Assembly (NCBI RefSeq): GCF_003688895.1
Contig: NZ_REFV01000018.1
Span: 1-64,000 of the forward strand
Reading direction: 5' to 3'
Source of the DNA: Dokdonia sinensis
Lineage (GTDB): Bacteria > Bacteroidota > Bacteroidia > Flavobacteriales > Flavobacteriaceae
DNA length: 64,000 nucleotides
Shown here piece after piece: positions 50,003-57,338 of this stretch (its first letter is position 1; the number at the start of each line of letters is the position of its first letter). The notes under the pieces are model-generated. The model worked only from the letters and a program-made list of their open reading frames with translations. It was not told the origin of the DNA and did no database searches. The translations under genes were made by a program, and so were the position numbers.

Positions 50003-52441
50003 CTATAACCTCACTTGTAACGTTGTGTAAAACGTAAGCGGTTCACTTGGGATGATTCCTGGGCCGGGATAACCTGTTGCACGTCTGGTAAAGTACACCT
50101 CATCTAACGCGTTATTTATTCCAGCTTCAAGTTTGAACCGTCTCCAAGTATATGCTGCCGAAATATCAAGAATTCCGTAAGAAGGAATCGTCCCCTCGAT
50201 ACCTCGCTGATTATCATTTACATCCTGTGGCGCATTAGTAGCATCCGTAAATTGTTCAGTTAGATGGGTGTATTGAATGCTACCTGTAACATTCTTGTAC
50301 CCGAAGTTCACTCCCGTTTTAAAATTAACCTCTGGAATGAACTCCACTTTATTTCCTTCCACTCCTACGGCGTCAGAACTTACGTATTCAGAATCTGTAA
50401 GGGCAAGATTTACAAAAATGTTGAGTTTAGTATTTTCGCTTTCGCGGAAAAAAGTATTGCGCACATTCCAATCTCCAAAAAATTCCAGACCATAAATAAA
50501 AGCATCACCTATATTCCCACGACGACGCTTTATACTGTTATCAGTATCTACAAAAAGTACTTCGCCTAGTCGTTCATTGTAGCGCACGGCAAAAAAACTT
50601 GCATCATAAGAAACTATATCATCAACACGCCCTCGCACTCCTACATCTGTAGTGAAGCCTTCTTCATCTGTAATATTTTCATCTACTACAAAAGAAGGAT
50701 TAACCACTCGGATATCATTAAATGTTACAGAACGATAGTTCTGACTAAAATTCCCATATAACTCTACTGAAGAACTCAAATCATAAGTCAGTCCCGCACC
50801 TAATAATAGAAAGTTTCGTTCAAAATCTCTATTGTCAGGCACCTCTTCATTTACTAAAGGATTTCCAGCAAGATCTAGCACAATGTTTTTAAAGAACCCT
50901 TCACTAGCAGTCTTGATATATTCAAAACGAAAGCCTGGAGTTACCGTAAACCTATCTGTAATATTGAAAATATTTTCTCCAAAAATAGCAAGATTCCTGT
51001 TAGGGAATTCAAAAGCTGCTTGGCGTTCGTAATTCGGAAACTGATCAGTTGCAAAAGAAAAATCTGCGTCACCTGCAATGGTTCCAGGTCCCTGCTTCTG
51101 ACTGTTTGCCGCATCATAATATTTACTCCCTATCAAAAAGACAGCATCTGTACCTTCTATTTGATACCTACTAAGCAACCTTGCCTCTGCTCCCCAATTA
51201 GAAAAATCATCTATTAGTAACTCTCGTGGCTCTTCTAAATCATCGGGCTGAGAAACTCGATTTGTCCTGAAACCTACAGCACTTCTCCTTGCATCCAGTC
51301 CAAAAAGGTTGAGGCTAAAATCTGTTTTATCACTAAAGGAGTGATCCAGTCGCAAAGAATATACCTTCCAATCTACATCAAACCAGTTGCGGTTGCGATT
51401 ACTAAAATCTGGACTCTCCAGAAACTGAGTATCCGTGAGCCCTCCAGCTTGTTTGGCAAGATAATTAAAAAGCGTCAGCTCTCCCGTGAGCTTCGTTTTT
51501 TCAGAAAGTTGGTACCCTAGATGTACAAAGTAATTCCTACTATTAAATTGCGAATTAGGTCTCCAGCCATCTCCCTCCTTATAATTAAAAAAGGTGTAAT
51601 AGCTCAATTTTCCCACCGTACCACTCAGACTGTTAAACGAAGTAAGCAATCCATAGGACCCAGCTGTCTGCCTAGATACGAGTTCGATTTTTTCAGTAGG
51701 ATTTGGTTTTTTGAACTTGAAGTTTATGAGGCCGCCGAACTGCGTTCCGTACTGCAATGAAGCAGCCCCACGTACGACTTGTATTTCACTTAATGCCTCA
51801 GCAGGTGGGGTGTAGTAACTCTCTGGATATCCCAGCACATCTGCACTAATATCATAATTGTTCTGTCTAATATTAAAGTTGGCCGAGCGGTTCGGGTCTA
51901 AACCTCGCCCACCTATATTAAGTTGTAATCCTGCATCTCCGTTTTCATAAATATTCAATCCTACTACTTGGCTATAAATTTGTCTCGGTGCGTTCGCCGC
52001 AAGGTTTGCGGTGAGTTGATCCAGAATGACAACCTCACTCTTTTTCCCTGCATAAATAGCTGTACCTTCTACTTTTTTGAGCGAGCGCAGGGCAAAAATT
52101 TTCTCTCTCCTGTTGGTCAGCACTACTTCAGAAAGTGACTCCCCTAGCGGACTCAAACTATAATTCTTTACAATGTCCTGAGTTATTTCAAGTCGTTCCT
52201 CCACTAACTCAAATGCAAATCCAAAAACAACAATGGAATACGTATCAGTAGCGATATTGTCAATATTAAATTTACCCGACCTATCAGTAGTGGCAGACTT
52301 GCTGGCTTCCCGCACATACACCTCAACATCAGGAATGGGGTTTCCACTCTCGTCTGTCACGACACCCGAGAACGAATACTGCGCCATTACCGAAAAGGTA
52401 GCAAGAAGGAAAAATAATATACTACAAGCCTTTAATTTCAT
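50003..52441 (-). CDS. TonB-dependent receptor, iron-siderophore type
   Basis: 812 residues with a signal peptide, then a CarboxypepD_reg-like beta-sandwich (YSFSGVVTDESGNPIPDVEVYVREA, residues 22-100). The plug follows (IQVVRGAASLQYGTQFGGLINFKFK) and then a 22-strand barrel ending in FYTTLQVRL. Sequence character and context suggest the FecA-like branch that imports ferric complexes. It overlaps the HTTM gene by 20 bases, which implies coupled translation, and it is the last gene of the DUF4856-imelysin-HTTM operon. A palindrome-like sequence at 50438 is read as FRES. Confidence 0.9.
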   Translation of the reverse strand: MKLKACSILFFLLATFSVMAQYSFSGVVTDESGNPIPDVEVYVREASKSATTDRSGKFNIDNIATDTYSIVVFGFAFELVEERLEITQDIVKNYSLSPLGESLSEVVLTNRREKIFALRSLKKVEGTAIYAGKKSEVVILDQLTANLAANAPRQIYSQVVGLNIYENGDAGLQLNIGGRGLDPNRSANFNIRQNNYDISADVLGYPESYYTPPAEALSEIQVVRGAASLQYGTQFGGLINFKFKKPNPTEKIELVSRQTAGSYGLLTSFNSLSGTVGKLSYYTFFNYKEGDGWRPNSQFNSRNYFVHLGYQLSEKTKLTGELTLFNYLAKQAGGLTDTQFLESPDFSNRNRNWFDVDWKVYSLRLDHSFSDKTDFSLNLFGLDARRSAVGFRTNRVSQPDDLEEPRELLIDDFSNWGAEARLLSRYQIEGTDAVFLIGSKYYDAANSQKQGPGTIAGDADFSFATDQFPNYERQAAFEFPNRNLAIFGENIFNITDRFTVTPGFRFEYIKTASEGFFKNIVLDLAGNPLVNEEVPDNRDFERNFLLLGAGLTYDLSSSVELYGNFSQNYRSVTFNDIRVVNPSFVVDENITDEEGFTTDVGVRGRVDDIVSYDASFFAVRYNERLGEVLFVDTDNSIKRRRGNIGDAFIYGLEFFGDWNVRNTFFRESENTKLNIFVNLALTDSEYVSSDAVGVEGNKVEFIPEVNFKTGVNFGYKNVTGSIQYTHLTEQFTDATNAPQDVNDNQRGIEGTIPSYGILDISAAYTWRRFKLEAGINNALDEVYFTRRATGYPGPGIIPSEPLTFYTTLQVRL

Positions 52442-53825
52442 CTGTAAATGGTTTTATCCAATTTTTATGGGCAAAGGATTCTTCAACTTTGGCGAGGTTC
52501 ACTTCTGGATCGATATAGGTCTCACTCAGCCTCCCGTTAAGCGCTACGAAGGATTCTACGTAAACTCCGACATCTTGATGTCCTTGCGATTCAAAATGGT
52601 CGCGAAGATAATGTGCATATTCCAGAATAAAGTCTGGCTGGAAGCTCATTTGCTTTTCTTGAAGTGGCGTAAGAAAATCTGTATTATCCACGTAAAAACG
52701 TCTCCCTGTTACGCCGTCTACAATCTTAAATTGTGCATATCCGGATTTCTCCATAAGCATCACCCGCCAAGAAAAGCGATACCCCTCTTCGGTCCAGAAC
52801 AACTCGCCTGGATATGCAAGGTAACGCCAAGGCAAGAGGATTTGTACTATAAAGAAAATAGCAACGACGGTAAGCGAAACTCTAGCAACTTTCGGATGCT
52901 TCGGTTTATAGTATAGGTTAGATTCTAGGAGTTGCTTTGGGTATTTTACCGCTCCACGAGACAAGCTCGGGATAAATTTCGCGAAAGCGTAAACAATCTT
53001 CTTATGAAACCCTGCATCAAAGAAAATGAGCGCACTCACAATCATCACATACGGGAACATCCCAATGGGAAAAAGCACACGGGTGAGTAAGTGAAATATG
53101 ATGACCATCACAAAGGCAAAAATCCGGGTGCGCTTCCAAAGCAATAAAAACGGAATGAAAAGATCGTAACTAGCCCCAAACCAACTAAAAACATAAGACA
53201 CCCACTCTTCTCCCAGTACATTCCCGATAAGCGGAATGTCAAACTTAGACGGCAACCAGATTTTAAGGGGCATCGCATTTAGGAGCCAGTCGCTATTAAG
53301 TTTTGCCAGTCCCGCATAAATGTAAACTATGGCGATTAATAGCTTAATGCTGTCTATCGTCCACCGAGGGATGTATTGAATGGGTTCTATATTACGCTTT
53401 CGCGAAAGCGTAAACGCATCTACAGAAAAATATTTTCCTGCAGGAAGAAAAATCATTAAGAAACTAAGTATGGATATGAAATAGTAATGATTGAGGTACA
53501 TCGTTTTATCCATTAACTCGATGTAGGTAAAACTCAAAAAGAAGGTTATGATAGCCCATCGATACTTCCAGCCCAATGTGATCATTAAGGAGCTAACAGC
53601 ACAAATACAAAACAACAGATACGTGTAATCTCCAAAAGGTCGAACCCATTCAAAACCATAGAAGGTAAAGTGAAACTTAGGCGCGATGTAAAATTTCTCA
53701 ATCCACCCATAACTCCAAAACCGAACGATACTCACAAACATCAAGATCCCAAAAAACACACGAAAGACCGCTAGTGGAGCGGCCTCTGTGTGGCTATTCA
53801 AATATTGGGTAATCTTGTCTTTCAT
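52422..53825 (-). CDS. HTTM-domain membrane protein (vitamin-K carboxylase-like)
   Basis: 467 residues with a horizontally transferred transmembrane (HTTM) domain of about eight helices, related to vitamin-K-dependent gamma-carboxylase, then a C-terminal soluble region (about 350-467) containing PWRYLAYPGELFWTEEGYRFSWR. The biochemical role in bacteria is unsettled. Its position between an imelysin-like gene and a TonB receptor is a recurrent setting that suggests iron uptake. It holds one exact (53396, LSRK) and one near (52977, AFAK) palindrome copy. Confidence 0.87.
   Translation of the reverse strand: MKDKITQYLNSHTEAAPLAVFRVFFGILMFVSIVRFWSYGWIEKFYIAPKFHFTFYGFEWVRPFGDYTYLLFCICAVSSLMITLGWKYRWAIITFFLSFTYIELMDKTMYLNHYYFISILSFLMIFLPAGKYFSVDAFTLSRKRNIEPIQYIPRWTIDSIKLLIAIVYIYAGLAKLNSDWLLNAMPLKIWLPSKFDIPLIGNVLGEEWVSYVFSWFGASYDLFIPFLLLWKRTRIFAFVMVIIFHLLTRVLFPIGMFPYVMIVSALIFFDAGFHKKIVYAFAKFIPSLSRGAVKYPKQLLESNLYYKPKHPKVARVSLTVVAIFFIVQILLPWRYLAYPGELFWTEEGYRFSWRVMLMEKSGYAQFKIVDGVTGRRFYVDNTDFLTPLQEKQMSFQPDFILEYAHYLRDHFESQGHQDVGVYVESFVALNGRLSETYIDPEVNLAKVEESFAHKNWIKPFTDEIKGL
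52977..52988. repeat. Palindrome, 12-bp match inside the HTTM gene
   Basis: TTTCGCGAAAGC, translated AFAKF. Confidence 0.75.
53396..53409. repeat. Palindrome GCTTTCGCGAAAGC inside the HTTM gene
   Basis: Exact copy, translated LSRK; flanks extend the symmetry (TTACGC...GCGTAA). Confidence 0.9.
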
Positions 53826-53872
53826 TTAGAGTTTTTTGGACTCTGTTTTTTTTAATTTCAGCTTTGACTTTG

Positions 53873-55015
53873 TTAATCGCCATCCGCATCTGCGAAGTCT
53901 ATACTGATGCTCATTGCACTTACCATATCTACTTTGAGTAATGGTACTACTCGCTGCACTTGGTTGTAAGCTTCTAGAAAATCACTTGGTGGATTTACGG
54001 CTAGTTCTTCTTCAAAACTTCTCAGATTTGAAACCGCCGTTCTGGCCGTGTTAAACTGGTTGTTTATAATGTCATTAAGAGCAACTCCATCTGATACCGT
54101 ATTTAGTTCTTCTAGATAGCTGTTCAAACTTTCGCCAGTGCTGTTTGTATTATATGCCTTCCCATTAAAGAAGTCCTGCGTTGCGTTAAGCCCTTCTAAA
54201 AAGAATTGTTTAGAAAGATTACCCGCATATAAGGCTTCTATATTTTCTGACTCAACAGTACCAGAGAAGACACCACCTGGTATCCCCATTTTTCCCGCAC
54301 GTAAAAATTTCTCGTAATAGAAGATGTAATCATTAACCAAGCGGTCTGTAGACGCGGTAGCAGAAGCACCATCATTGTTTACAAAAATGTCTCTATAATC
54401 CCCTTGCCATTGTTCAAGCACATCCGTGCTAAGTAACCGGATGTCCCCTACGACGGCACTTAAATAATTCTGGTGTCTAAGGGCGTCCGCCTCAGATCCC
54501 TCATATTTAGAAATAATAGCTTCATCTGTTGGGGCTATTCCGTAAAGTAGATAATCTATAGCAGGAAAACCTTTTGCCACACGATTGGATGATAGAGATA
54601 GGTTGTAGTTCTCATTTTGAATATTATCCTGAATTAATGTCGTGTTTGTAGGATAAATATTTACGTTAAGACGCAGGTTTACAGTTTCTGCAGGGCCGAT
54701 TTCAAACATAGATACGCGCTGCCAAGTCGAGTATGCTGTAAGCCACTCTGATCGTACTAATTCTAAATTTGCTGTGGTTGCATCTGCACTAAAAGCCGCT
54801 ACAGCTGTTTCAAGAGCTGCAATTTTTGTGTCAAAATCGACATAACTAGGAATAATTATATTATCTGCCCAGTTTGATAGCATTGCGCTGCGATCAAAAG
54901 TTCCTACGGGAGGATTTACCCCTCCTTCATCGTCTGTCATTATTCCTGTATCATCACTTTCAGAACAAGCAAACATGATTAGTGTTACTACTAATAAACC
55001 AAAAACCTTTTTCAT
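53873..55015 (-). CDS. Imelysin-like (M75) lipoprotein
   Basis: 380 residues from the ATG at 55015 with a lipobox (MFACSES). The imelysin-like fold is recognised from WLTAYSTWQRVSMFEIGP and GFPAIDYLLYG, the variant of the family motif region found in iron-regulated Bacteroidetes proteins. Its C-terminal half is helical. Imelysins are iron-regulated surface or periplasmic proteins thought to bind iron or haem. It lies between DUF4856 and HTTM genes in one operon. Confidence 0.88.
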   Translation of the reverse strand: MKKVFGLLVVTLIMFACSESDDTGIMTDDEGGVNPPVGTFDRSAMLSNWADNIIIPSYVDFDTKIAALETAVAAFSADATTANLELVRSEWLTAYSTWQRVSMFEIGPAETVNLRLNVNIYPTNTTLIQDNIQNENYNLSLSSNRVAKGFPAIDYLLYGIAPTDEAIISKYEGSEADALRHQNYLSAVVGDIRLLSTDVLEQWQGDYRDIFVNNDGASATASTDRLVNDYIFYYEKFLRAGKMGIPGGVFSGTVESENIEALYAGNLSKQFFLEGLNATQDFFNGKAYNTNSTGESLNSYLEELNTVSDGVALNDIINNQFNTARTAVSNLRSFEEELAVNPPSDFLEAYNQVQRVVPLLKVDMVSAMSISIDFADADGD

Positions 55016-55079
55016 AATCTCAAACATTTTTTATTACCGAAGGAAACCTAAAGTCCCACTTTTAAACAAATTATTATGC

Positions 55080-56294
55080 CTAACTCCCTGCTTGTGCTAC
55101 TGTGAAGTCAAAGCGGTCTGCAATCGTATTTGAAATCAAGTCAAGCGTACCTGAATCTACATCCCATAAACCATTACCTTGATTTAAGAGTGTTATAAAA
55201 CCTTGCACTTCTTGCCCCGATAGATACGGTGCATCTGTGTCAGGATTACGTGTAAACTGCAAGCTGTATATAAATCCAAATCCTTCAGATAAATCGTGAA
55301 AGGCTGCCCCCATATCTCCAGCTTCAATAGCAATCTTACCTTGTTGTAAATAATATACTGCCCTCACACCTATTACTTCAGATAATTTCTCTCTTAAAAT
55401 GGCTGCTTGCGCATCACGCACTTCATAATTCTTAGCAACAATTGCTGCGCGGCCCAGTTTAAAAGCGTCAAAAATTACTTGCGAAATCCCAGCGAAGTCT
55501 TCATCACCTTCTACCCTACCCACATACTTATTAAGGAAATCATCGTCATTACCTATTGTTACATTTGCGTTTGCAGCATCTGGAGCATTACCATATAAGT
55601 ACCCGAAGGCCTCATCCCATTTATGCTCCATGTCTGTGTAGACAGTCCCATCTACCACAACGTTGTTGTCATTATCTTGACGGTTTGTACCAGCGTCTAA
55701 AACAGCTGTTCCTAAATAATTATTTAGAGTTTGGTCCAACATAAGCCCACCGATGAGTGACTTTCCGAAAATTTGATTGTATTCAAAGCCTTTTCCATTT
55801 ACATAACGAGTGCTTGTCCCGTCTGCAATTTGGCCTGCAACACCGCTTTCTGCCTGTGTCATTTGGGCTGGGAATACTTCATTTATTTGAGCTGCAAGTT
55901 GTGCATCAAAAAACGCTCTAATTTGAGCAGAACCTGCAGCATCTCCAGAAAAGTAATCCTGAGACGCAGCAACTTTACTCTTTACACTTTTATCTGAAGC
56001 ATTTAAATCTTCGTTTTCAAAAGGGCTATTTTCATTTGCAAACATAGCTGACAAGCTCTGGACAGTTGCGTTGTCAAAATCGCTCATTGCGCTCACAAGT
56101 TCTTGAGCCATTAAAATGCGTGTCGTTTGTCCTGAAAAGCTTACGGTACTTTCTCCGTCGCGTTCAAAAGAGTACGTAGCTGGAGCCGTTACTACATTTT
56201 CCTCCGATATTGTTATTGTATTATCGTCATCATTCTCACAAGAAGTGAATGCGATTGTTGTAATTGCTAAGGCTGTATATAAGAGTTTCTTCAT
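55080..56294 (-). CDS. DUF4856 lipoprotein
   Basis: 404 residues with a lipobox at Cys19 (AFTSCEND). The YSFERDGESTVSFSGQTTRILMAQEL segment marks the start of the DUF4856 domain, which covers the rest. It is the promoter-proximal gene of the iron-type operon. The promoter has a consensus -7 and -33 with 20-base spacing and is flanked by two copies of a 23-bp dyad, one upstream of -33 and one in the leader. The biochemical function is unknown; association with imelysins suggests extracytoplasmic iron binding. Confidence 0.85.
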   Translation of the reverse strand: MKKLLYTALAITTIAFTSCENDDDNTITISEENVVTAPATYSFERDGESTVSFSGQTTRILMAQELVSAMSDFDNATVQSLSAMFANENSPFENEDLNASDKSVKSKVAASQDYFSGDAAGSAQIRAFFDAQLAAQINEVFPAQMTQAESGVAGQIADGTSTRYVNGKGFEYNQIFGKSLIGGLMLDQTLNNYLGTAVLDAGTNRQDNDNNVVVDGTVYTDMEHKWDEAFGYLYGNAPDAANANVTIGNDDDFLNKYVGRVEGDEDFAGISQVIFDAFKLGRAAIVAKNYEVRDAQAAILREKLSEVIGVRAVYYLQQGKIAIEAGDMGAAFHDLSEGFGFIYSLQFTRNPDTDAPYLSGQEVQGFITLLNQGNGLWDVDSGTLDLISNTIADRFDFTVAQAGS

Positions 56295-56295
56295 T

Positions 56296-56318
56296 TTATT
56301 TAGACTTAATATAAATAG
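56296..56318. promoter_or_regulatory. 23-bp AT-rich dyad, leader copy (candidate iron operator)
   Basis: Arms TTATTTA and TAAATAG around GACTTAATA; matches the copy at 56368-56390 at 19 of 23 positions and the one at 57218-57240 at 21 of 23. It lies between the -7 box and the start codon of the DUF4856 gene, a typical repressor position. Confidence 0.6.
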
Positions 56319-56334
56319 TAATTGATTTTGGGAG

Positions 56335-56365
56335 CAAAAATAATACAGACTTTTAATTCTCCCAA
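56335..56365 (-). promoter_or_regulatory. Promoter of the DUF4856-imelysin-HTTM-TonB operon
   Basis: Coding-strand TATTTTTG (-7, 56335-56342) and TTG (-33, 56363-56365) with 20 bases between them, matching the Bacteroidetes consensus. Confidence 0.68.
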
Positions 56366-56367
56366 GT

Positions 56368-56390
56368 TTATTTAGATTAAATTTAAATAA
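56368..56390. promoter_or_regulatory. 23-bp AT-rich dyad, upstream copy (candidate iron operator)
   Basis: Palindrome with TTATTTA/TAAATAA arms and only one mismatched pair out of eleven. It begins 2 bases upstream of the -33 element. Confidence 0.62.
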
Positions 56391-56417
56391 GGATATGTTA
56401 AATTTGATTTAAGCAAT

Positions 56418-56885
56418 TTATTCTGAAGCCATTTGAAGCTGTAGCTGTGCTCTCACTCCTTTTGCCCAATTCTCCAGAACCTCTTTTTCCTCTGAAGTCA
56501 TATTGCCGTGAAGCCAGGTATATGCATCTAGGGGCATCTCACCCTCTTCAACCTCCTCGATAAGTTCGTCAAGCTTGTGGTCTTTCTTCTTAAGAGAATA
56601 GCTGTCCCAAGCCGCCACGTTAAAATGTTTTTTACCGTCTTCTACGTGCTCGTCTACCCAAAAAGAAATAGGAGCAACCTCGGCATACCAAGGATATTCG
56701 GTAACACCACTATGGCAATCGTAGCAATTTGTCTTTAAAATCGCTTTTACTTCAGCCGTTGCATTTGTTTCAGCTTCAAAAGCGGTAATTGTTGCATAAT
56801 CTCCCGTATTTTTTTCTGGACGGAAAAACTGGATGACACCAAGAGCTATCAAGCCAATGATGAGAAAATAACGTAAGAATTTCAC
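56418..56885 (-). CDS. Haem-binding domain protein (c-type, CxxCH)
   Basis: 155 residues with an N-terminal membrane anchor (about residues 5-21) and a c-type haem motif CYDCH (Cys54, Cys57, His58) followed by PWYAEVAPIS. This matches the haem-binding domain family (Haem_bd) that resembles a small cytochrome c. It probably faces the periplasm. Its promoter has the same architecture as that of the DUF4856 operon (20-base -33/-7 spacing, dyad 2 bases upstream of -33), so the two units are probably co-regulated. Confidence 0.87.
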   Translation of the reverse strand: MKFLRYFLIIGLIALGVIQFFRPEKNTGDYATITAFEAETNATAEVKAILKTNCYDCHSGVTEYPWYAEVAPISFWVDEHVEDGKKHFNVAAWDSYSLKKKDHKLDELIEEVEEGEMPLDAYTWLHGNMTSEEKEVLENWAKGVRAQLQLQMASE

Positions 56886-56910
56886 GATGTCTAGTGTTTT
56901 AAATGAGGTG

Positions 56911-56941
56911 CAAAAATAAAAACCATCGGTATAAAAAACAA
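56911..56941 (-). promoter_or_regulatory. Promoter of the haem-binding gene
   Basis: Coding-strand TATTTTTG (-7, 56911-56918) and TTG (-33, 56939-56941), spacing 20 bases. Confidence 0.66.
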
Positions 56942-56943
56942 TC

Positions 56944-56966
56944 TTATTTTTAATTATTCTAAATAA
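56944..56966. promoter_or_regulatory. 23-bp AT-rich dyad upstream of the haem-binding gene
   Basis: Coding-strand TTATTTAGA then an AT-rich centre and AAATAA; begins 2 bases upstream of -33, exactly as in the DUF4856 promoter. Confidence 0.55.
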
Positions 56967-57015
56967 AAGTATTTGTCTTCTTCAAAGGTTTAAGATTGTG
57001 TTCGTGGGTGCTTCC

Positions 57016-57029
57016 GCTTTCGCGAAAGC
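57016..57029. repeat. Palindrome GCTTTCGCGAAAGC
   Basis: Exact intergenic copy; symmetry extends to TTCCGC...GCGGAA. Confidence 0.9.
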
Positions 57030-57217
57030 GGAATAAAAAACCTCTTTCGACAAGAAAGATTCTAAAAATTGATATGAGAGAAAATCTCAAAACTTTTGAA
57101 AGCAGAAGCCTATTGTTGAAAAGCTAGACAAAACCACACTTATTTACCATAAAATAACGGTAAACCTATGTTTTTAAGACTACATATTGCATTTTGTTGA
57201 AGAAATCTCAAAACACC

Positions 57218-57240
57218 TTATTTAGAATTAATATAAATAA
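57218..57240. promoter_or_regulatory. 23-bp AT-rich dyad upstream of nqrA
   Basis: Arms TTATTTA and TAAATAA; 21 of 23 positions match the copy at 56296-56318. It lies 44 bases upstream of the nqrA -7 box. Confidence 0.55.
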
Positions 57241-57284
57241 TATGATAGCGAATTGTCTGTTATGAAAATACGTCTTGAAATTCG

Positions 57285-57292
57285 TAAATTTG
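57285..57292 (+). promoter_or_regulatory. -7 box of the nqr operon
   Basis: TAAATTTG (TAnnTTTG), 46 bases before the nqrA ATG. No TTG at the normal -33 distance. Confidence 0.6.
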
Positions 57293-57338
57293 CGCACCCA
57301 AAAATTTGGGATTTTAGATAACATAAATCTACTGACAT

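Larger units (their letters stand above)
56886..57338. other. Divergent regulatory region between the haem-binding gene and nqrA
   Basis: 453 bases without a gene. It holds the leftward promoter (56911-56941), dyad copies at 56944-56966 and 57218-57240, an exact palindrome (57016-57029), the nqrA -7 box (57285-57292) and a leader hairpin CCCAAA/TTTGGG (57297-57310). Confidence 0.6.

Noticed and set aside
52233-52916. 227-codon ORF antisense to the TonB receptor and HTTM genes
   Set aside because: It overlaps two well-supported genes on the other strand and resembles no protein; a chance open frame.
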